DNA of 13,749 nucleotides, from contig JAEYFO010000090.1 in NCBI GenBank assembly GCA_023402915.1, forward strand, positions 1 to 13,749, written 5' to 3'. This document shows positions 13,583 to 13,749 of the stretch, piece after piece; position 1 is the first letter of the stretch, and every line of letters starts with the position of its first letter. This stretch comes from Bacillota bacterium. GTDB taxonomy: Bacteria; Bacillota; Clostridia; Christensenellales; CALWSW01. Under the pieces are notes generated by a model. That model was not told the origin of the DNA and did no database searches. It worked only from the letters and a program-made list of their open reading frames with translations. Both the position numbers and the translations under genes were made by a program.

Positions 13583-13749
13583 TCAGCCGTTGCCGGAGGG
13601 GATATAGGGCTGGATCGCGGAAGCCACGCCGCTGATGGGCATGGTCTGAAGCCAAACTTTGCCCGGCCCGGTCAGCAGGGTGTTGAAGAACCCTTCGCCG
13701 CCCAGCAGCTTGTTTTTCAGACCGGCTACCTGCTGGATCTCCATCCGAA
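13583..13749 (-). CDS. AIM24 / TIGR00266 family protein, C-terminal end (5' end outside window)
   Basis: The last ~55 residues of a minus-strand gene that runs off the window. The reading MEIQQVAGLKNKLLGG, EGFFNTLLTGPGKVWLQTMP and ISGVASAIQPYIPS before the TGA at 13585-13583 matches the C-terminus of AIM24-family proteins (TIGR00266), a beta-rich, AIM24-fold family found widely in bacteria and of unclear function. The gene has no start in the window, so the start at the window edge is not real. It is followed by a long 3' UTR and the terminator at 13427-13462. Confidence 0.85.
   Translation of the reverse strand, partial: RMEIQQVAGLKNKLLGGEGFFNTLLTGPGKVWLQTMPISGVASAIQPYIPSGNG

Noticed and set aside
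1..13749. CRISPR array, prophage or restriction system
   Set aside because: No regularly spaced repeats, no Cas, phage structural or methyltransferase genes; the only recombinase lacks integrase neighbours.

Overview
The window looks like a chromosome segment of a fairly GC-rich Bacillota of class Clostridia. Evidence: the B. subtilis-like order miaB, ymcA-type gene, mutS, mutL, miaA, ynbB; a Gram-positive-type LexA with CGAAC-N4-GTTTG operators; a YlbF/YmcA-family protein; an AIM24 (TIGR00266) protein; and AGGAGG-like ribosome sites with several TTG starts. I cannot assign a family or genus.

Region 1 (1-8133, all + strand) is a tight run that reads as one operon: miaB (5' end cut by the window), a YlbF/YmcA protein with a cysteine tail, mutS, mutL, miaA (TTG start) and ynbB. 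It holds methyl-independent mismatch repair (MutS plus an endonuclease-type MutL) and both enzymes of the i6A to ms2i6A modification at tRNA position 37.

Region 2 (8134-9414) holds no gene I can support. It is G-rich on the + strand and lies between two hairpins whose T tracts both read on the minus strand.

Region 3 (9415-12265) is mostly minus strand: lexA, a tyrosine recombinase resembling streptococcal XerS, and rnhA. A divergent + strand gene next to lexA encodes a 97-residue protein with eight cysteines. The lexA promoter is well defined, with two near-identical SOS boxes 53 bp apart. About 80 bp upstream of the recombinase start is a 34-bp inverted repeat with the geometry of a dif site. 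Together with the change in gene direction and GC skew, this raises the possibility of a chromosome-dimer-resolution locus near the replication terminus. This is the most interesting hypothesis in the window, and it is inference.

Region 4 (12266-13749) holds tRNA-Trp(CCA) with its own promoter and terminator, a decayed IS200-type transposase (one nonsense and two frameshift lesions) flanked by strong stem-loops, a strong minus-strand terminator, and the 3' end of an AIM24-family gene cut by the window edge.
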